Virus record (IMG/VR): IMGVR_UViG_3300011116_000958
Coordinates: 1-33,848 of that record
Source: a virus
Strand: one strand, 5' to 3'
Length of the DNA stretch: 33,848 bases
Made by a program: the position numbers and the translations under genes. Below, piece after piece: positions 30,990-33,848 of the stretch. Below the pieces are notes generated by a model, which was not told where the DNA came from, did not search any database, and saw only the letters and a program-made list of their open reading frames with translations. The first letter of the stretch is position 1; each line of letters opens with the position of its first letter.

Positions 30990-31447
30990 TCGACAATCCG
31001 ATCAATCTCCGCATCATCGGCCTGCCCGCACCGCAAGGCTCCAAGACCCGGATGCCGAACGGCGCGCTGGTCGAGTCGTCCAGCGCCACCGGACGAGCCA
31101 AGTTCGCCGACTGGCGTCACGCTGTCGCCGTCGAGGCGTTCAAGGCCCAGCAGGAACACGGCACGATCAACTGGCCGTACGTCGAGTTGACGGTCATGTT
31201 CCGGTTCCCGATGCCGAAGTCGAGGTCGGCCGCCACCAAGGCCCGAGGCTCGGCATGGAAACCCAGCACCCCGGATCTCGATAAGCTTTTGCGTGCCCTT
31301 GGCGACGGGCTCGTACGGGGTGGACTGCTGCCCGGCGACAACCGGGTCGTCATTGCCCACGCCTGGAAGGTCGAGGTTCACGAAGCCTGGACCGGGGCGA
31401 GCGTCCGCATCGAGAACGCCGAACGACCCGTCGAGGTGCTGCTGTGA
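30986..31447 (+). CDS. rusA: RusA-like Holliday junction resolvase
   Basis: A 153-residue endonuclease. LRIIGLPAPQGSKTRMPNG at the start, ELTVMFRFPMPKSR, then KPSTPDLDKLLRALGDGL with Asp97 and Asp99, and GLLPGDNRVVIAHAWKVEV with Asp118 give the RusA metal-binding pattern. It cuts four-way junctions formed by the annealing protein or during replication so that the DNA can be packaged. The pairing with annealing protein and SSB in the same operon supports the assignment. ATGA overlap with the WhiB-like gene. Confidence 0.88.
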   Translation: MIDNPINLRIIGLPAPQGSKTRMPNGALVESSSATGRAKFADWRHAVAVEAFKAQQEHGTINWPYVELTVMFRFPMPKSRSAATKARGSAWKPSTPDLDKLLRALGDGLVRGGLLPGDNRVVIAHAWKVEVHEAWTGASVRIENAERPVEVLL

Positions 31448-31674
31448 GAGCACAGGCACACGACGAACTCATCGACCGCATCGCTGAAGCCTGCTGGAGC
31501 CACGCCCTCGGCGAACCGTGCGAACTGCAGGTGCGTGACGTCGAACGCCTCCTGCGGCTGTATCTGGCCGAACGTGAACTCACCGACCAGGTGTACCGCT
31601 GCCTCATGGGTCACGCCGGAGGACGCGAGATCGCCGCCACCATCCGCAACTACGTGAACTCGAGGACAGCATGA
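31444..31674 (+). CDS. Small unknown protein
   Basis: A 76-residue helical protein from GTG 31444: HDELIDRIAEACWSHALGE, then LQVRDVERLLRLYLAERELT and GREIAATIRNYVNSRT. No motif recognised. Overlaps RusA-like and initiator-like genes by 4 bp each. Confidence 0.5.
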   Translation: MRAQAHDELIDRIAEACWSHALGEPCELQVRDVERLLRLYLAERELTDQVYRCLMGHAGGREIAATIRNYVNSRTA

Positions 31675-32486
31675 CCTGGTTCAAGATCGACGACGATTTC
31701 TTCTTCCACCCGAAGGTCATCGCCGCAGGCAACTCGGCCATCGGTCTGTTCGTTCGCTGCGGCAGCTGGGCGTCGAACCATCTCACCGACGGCCACATTC
31801 CCGACAAGGTGATCGAGATGTTCGGTTGCGACGCCGACATCACCCGACTCATCGAGGTTGGCCTGCTGGAGGAGACCGACACCGGCTACTTCATGCCGGC
31901 CTTCCTCGACTACAACCCGTCAGCGGAGGAGGTGCGGGCAACCAGGGCGGCATCGGCGGAACGTCAACGCCAGTCCCGCACCCGCCGATCCGACGATTCG
32001 GAGGATGTCACGCGTGAGTCACGCGTGAGTCACAACGATGTCACGCGTGACTCACGCGTGAGTCACAGCGCCCCGACCCGACCCGACCCGTATAAAACAC
32101 CACCACCGCGCACACCTGTGGATAACTCGGTGCGGAAGGTGGTGGTGGCGGCATCGAAGCAGATCCTGCAAGCAGCACCACCTGGCATCACGCCGAGAAA
32201 CCGAAGCGCCTACCTCGCCGGGATGCAGGCACGCCTCACGGCTGACCACGACGACCTCGAGCATCTGATTGCACGTGACGGGCCCGAGATCGCCATCCAG
32301 CAGCTCGTCGACCGAGAACTCGGCATCGAACCGACCGACACCGGCCCGCCACCCTTACGGCACGACCCCGACTGCCGGCACTGCGACGGCAGCGGCTGGC
32401 GAAGCCTGGACGAACTCACCGTCGACCGCTGCGACTGCACACCGCCAGCGTTGGCGACCGTCACCGAACTGCGAGCGCCGGCATGA
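31671..32486 (+). CDS. Replication initiator-like protein containing the putative origin
   Basis: A 271-residue protein. Residues 1-85 (WFKIDDDFFFHPKVIAAGNS, then IGLFVRCGSWASNHLTDGHI, LIEVGLLEETDTGYFM) are the winged-helix start typical of phage replisome organisers/initiators. A basic region (ATRAASAERQRQSRTRR) and a low-complexity linker encoded by the iterons follow (VTRESRVSH twice, nearly). A helical C-terminal part (SAYLAGMQARLTADHDDL) and a zinc-ribbon-like end (CRHCDGSGW...DRCDC) complete it. It probably binds the iterons within its own gene and recruits host replication proteins. Confidence 0.65.
   Translation: MTWFKIDDDFFFHPKVIAAGNSAIGLFVRCGSWASNHLTDGHIPDKVIEMFGCDADITRLIEVGLLEETDTGYFMPAFLDYNPSAEEVRATRAASAERQRQSRTRRSDDSEDVTRESRVSHNDVTRDSRVSHSAPTRPDPYKTPPPRTPVDNSVRKVVVAASKQILQAAPPGITPRNRSAYLAGMQARLTADHDDLEHLIARDGPEIAIQQLVDRELGIEPTDTGPPPLRHDPDCRHCDGSGWRSLDELTVDRCDCTPPALATVTELRAPA
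32004..32148. other. Putative replication origin: iterons, AT-rich stretch, DnaA box
   Basis: Two 30-bp units at 32004-32033 and 32037-32066 (period 33 bp, one mismatch) each hold two copies of the palindrome TCACGCGTGA, spaced 11 bp apart, plus a half-site TCAC. Palindromes are at 32008, 32019, 32041 and 32052. Then follow GACCC repeats (32071-32090), TATAAAAC (32091-32098) and a perfect DnaA box TGTGGATAA (32117-32125). The box lies inside an inverted repeat CACCACCACC (32098-32107) / GGTGGTGGTG (32138-32147). All lie within the initiator-like gene. Confidence 0.65.
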
Positions 32487-32878
32487 ACGACCGAATCCAA
32501 CGCCTGCGCGACCACGTCAACTACAAGCACCTCGATGGAGATGTATGTCTGCGCTGCTGGGCCGCTGACGAGATCGAACGGCTGCTTGCCGAGAGGGACG
32601 ATCTGCAGGAACGGTTGCAGGTTCGCAGCATGGAACTGGCGCAAGCCCGGCAAGGACGAGCCCTGCTCGAGCTGGAACGTGTGCAAGCCGAGAACGCCCA
32701 GCTGCGCCGCCAACTGTTTGCCGAACGAGGCATCACTACCGAGATCGACGTACGCCACGAAACAGCAGCCGAAATCGTGGCCGACCTCCACCGCTCGATC
32801 GACCGCATCGACGCACTCCTGGCTGCACGCAACCCTCACCTGACTAACGCACTTCTCGATGGAGACCGTGATGAGTAA
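32483..32878 (+). CDS. Coiled-coil unknown protein
   Basis: A 131-residue protein. It begins RIQRLRDHVNYKHLDGDVCL with a short CxxC (CLRC) and continues as a long coiled coil (ADEIERLLAERDDLQERLQV through ERVQAENAQLRRQLFAERG). It ends with a second helix (AAEIVADLHRSIDRIDALLA). Likely an oligomer; function unknown. ATGA overlap with the initiator-like gene suggests co-translation. Confidence 0.6.
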   Translation: MNDRIQRLRDHVNYKHLDGDVCLRCWAADEIERLLAERDDLQERLQVRSMELAQARQGRALLELERVQAENAQLRRQLFAERGITTEIDVRHETAAEIVADLHRSIDRIDALLAARNPHLTNALLDGDRDE

Positions 32879-33386
32879 ACCGAACCGTGACCTTGACCAA
32901 GCCGGGTGGACCCTGCAACACGTGGTGGCCTTGCAACTCACGGCCGCCCTTGAGCATGTCCATCGTGAACTGTCGGCGATCGACGGATTCAGCAGCGGCA
33001 CACCCGAAGTGTCCGTACGGGCATCGGCTGACCTCACCGGGCCCGAACGTCACGCGGATGCCCGATGGGCGTTGACAAGCGCACGTGAGGATTTGCGTGA
33101 CGCCAAGACCACGCTGCTTGCCTCGATCCGTGACCTGTCCGAACTATGTCGTGACGTCATCGGTATGCGCGCACCAAAGACGGTCGTGAAACCCGAGGAC
33201 ACCAAACGCGACTTGTGCTGCAGCCACCAGTCCGGCAAGCACGCCGTGATCGAGTGGGGCGACGCACTGTGCATGATGCCCGGCATCAAGTCCGGCCTGT
33301 GCCAGAAGCACTACATGGCCTGGTATCGCAGCCGTCAACGCGACGGCATTGACGTCAGTAAAGACCATGAGCCCGCCCAGTTGTAA
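32871..33386 (+). CDS. Unknown protein with C-terminal zinc-knuckle, end of early operon
   Basis: A 171-residue protein from ATG 32871 (GGAG at 32861-32864; ATG 32859 is less well placed). Residues 10-100 are helical (WTLQHVVALQLTAALEHVHR, SAREDLRDAKTTLLASIRDL). The C-terminal part has DLCCSHQSGKHAVIEWGD, a Cys before MMPG, and LCQKHYMAWYRSR. The C-x2-H-Y-x2-W-x-R end is a known zinc-binding tail found in phage nucleases and regulators. Its TAA lies in the first of two regulatory direct repeats. Confidence 0.55.
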   Translation: MSKPNRDLDQAGWTLQHVVALQLTAALEHVHRELSAIDGFSSGTPEVSVRASADLTGPERHADARWALTSAREDLRDAKTTLLASIRDLSELCRDVIGMRAPKTVVKPEDTKRDLCCSHQSGKHAVIEWGDALCMMPGIKSGLCQKHYMAWYRSRQRDGIDVSKDHEPAQL

Positions 33387-33425
33387 CCGAGCATCCTTGC
33401 CGTGTAACCGAACAAGGTGTAATGA
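33382..33425 (+). promoter_or_regulatory. Direct repeats and possible late promoter
   Basis: TGTAACCGAGCA (33382-33393) and TGTAACCGAACA (33403-33414) are 11/12 identical and 21 bp apart, two helical turns. TTGCCG (33397-33402) and TAATGA (33420-33425), 17 bp apart, form a weak promoter overlapping them. This fits an activator-dependent late promoter upstream of HNH and terminase genes; the promoter part is tentative. Confidence 0.4.
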
Positions 33426-33436
33426 TCGCTACGTTC

Positions 33437-33474
33437 CGACCCGTGGGCCACAAGCCTGCGGGTCGTTGCGTTGT
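33437..33474 (+). terminator. Strong hairpin between early operon and HNH gene
   Basis: CGACCCGTGGGC (33437-33448) pairs over 12 bp, with two G-U pairs, to GCCTGCGGGTCG (33454-33465), with a 5-nt CACAA loop, followed by TTGCGTTGT. Probably ends the early operon. As it lies downstream of the possible late promoter, it may also be an attenuator. Confidence 0.65.
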
Positions 33475-33482
33475 CGAGGTGA

Positions 33483-33773
33483 ATGATGGGCAAGCCAGCA
33501 CACCGGGTCGGTCCGTATCAGACGCAAGCTCGAGCAGTGTGCGCCGCAGCGTCGGCCGACCCGACAACGACGTGTTGGCGTTGCGGTCTGATGTTGCATC
33601 AGCACACGCCACACAAGAACGGACGCCGACCCTTCTGGACTGCCGGCCACGTGATCGACGGCGACCCGCTGTCGCCATTGCTGCCCGAGGCTTCAACGTG
33701 CAACTTCCGGGCAGGCGGACTGCAGGCGGCGACAATGTCCCGTCGCACCACCGGCACCACCAGGCGCTGGTGA
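33483..33773 (+). CDS. HNH endonuclease-like protein
   Basis: A 96-residue protein (95 from ATG 33486, which is better spaced from GAGG at 33476-33479). It has a zinc CxxC (CWRCG), the HNH core AGHVIDGD with the His of motif 1, and STCNFRAGG with the Asn of motif 2. A second zinc pair is not obvious. Such small HNH proteins are typically encoded beside terminase genes in cos-packaging phages, and in HK97-like phages the HNH protein is needed for terminase cleavage of cos. Here it is followed by the CATGCATG repeats and, if the ends join, by the terminase genes. Confidence 0.72.
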   Translation: MMGKPAHRVGPYQTQARAVCAAASADPTTTCWRCGLMLHQHTPHKNGRRPFWTAGHVIDGDPLSPLLPEASTCNFRAGGLQAATMSRRTTGTTRRW

Positions 33774-33774
33774 C

Positions 33775-33802
33775 TGCATGATCATGCATTCCATGCATGA
33801 AT
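33775..33802. repeat. Right copy of terminal CATGCATG repeat (cos/pac candidate)
   Basis: GATCATGCATTCCATGCATG at 33780-33799, preceded by TGCAT, matches 28-47 at 18 of 20 positions. Between the two copies, if the ends are joined, lie about 76 bp including a T7 tract (33820-33826) and GC-rich segments that could hold the cleavage site. Confidence 0.5.
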
Positions 33803-33848
33803 GGGGCGGGCCGTGACCGTTTTTTTGGGCCGGGGCGTGCTGGGGACT

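Noticed and set aside
32004-32066. Repeat pair resembling a CRISPR start
   Set aside because: The repeats are palindromic, only two 30-bp units exist with a 3-bp gap, there are no spacers, and no cas gene is present. Iterons explain them better.

Overview
The window looks like an essentially complete genome, about 34 kb, of a temperate siphovirus infecting an actinobacterium. The evidence is high-GC coding with tightly packed ATGA/GTGA-overlapping genes, a WhiB-family regulator, an HK97-type head module, a siphoviral tail module with a tape measure, a VanY-type peptidase endolysin, a tyrosine integrase next to a tRNA-like attP core, and a divergently transcribed HTH repressor. The host cannot be placed below Actinomycetota from sequence alone. 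An HNH gene lies at the right edge and the terminase genes at the left edge, and both ends carry the same 20-bp CATGCATG-rich repeat. The contig was therefore probably opened at or near a cos-type packaging site, and circularly the order is HNH, cos, small terminase, large terminase.

Region by region. (1) 1-24104, rightward late operon: terminase, small membrane protein, portal, four structural/adhesin-like genes, prohead protease, major capsid. Next comes a surface-modification cassette (a fused two-domain glycosyltransferase, a GT17 glycosyltransferase and a double methyltransferase), then head-tail connectors, two tail-tube paralogues, tape measure, tail hub and lectin-like minor tail proteins, endolysin, holin candidates, a small HTH-like protein and a metallophosphoesterase. 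A strong hairpin terminator at 24135-24181 ends it. (2) 24105-24462, attP: a tRNA 3'-half (best read as tRNA-Glu(CUC)) flanked by repeated CGCGCGKAGT motifs that look like integrase arm sites. The integrase follows from a promoter that appears to give a leaderless mRNA. (3) 25552-26187: immunity region with a leftward XRE-type repressor and an operator/promoter gap. (4) 26188-33386, rightward early operon: excisionase/Cro-like HTH protein, a secreted lytic transglycosylase behind a tiny membrane protein, small unknowns, a ParB-like gene of visibly lower GC, single-strand annealing protein, SSB, an HTH-WhiB fusion, RusA resolvase, and a replication-initiator-like protein. (5) 33387-33848: regulatory repeats, a hairpin, HNH endonuclease and the right packaging repeat.

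The most striking non-coding signal is inside the replication-initiator-like gene. Four copies of the palindrome TCACGCGTGA lie in two 33-bp-spaced pairs, followed by an AT-rich stretch and a perfect DnaA box (TGTGGATAA) enclosed by a 10-bp inverted repeat. I read this as the replication origin. No DNA polymerase or helicase gene is visible, so replication is probably by host enzymes recruited at this site, with recombination support from the annealing protein, SSB and RusA.
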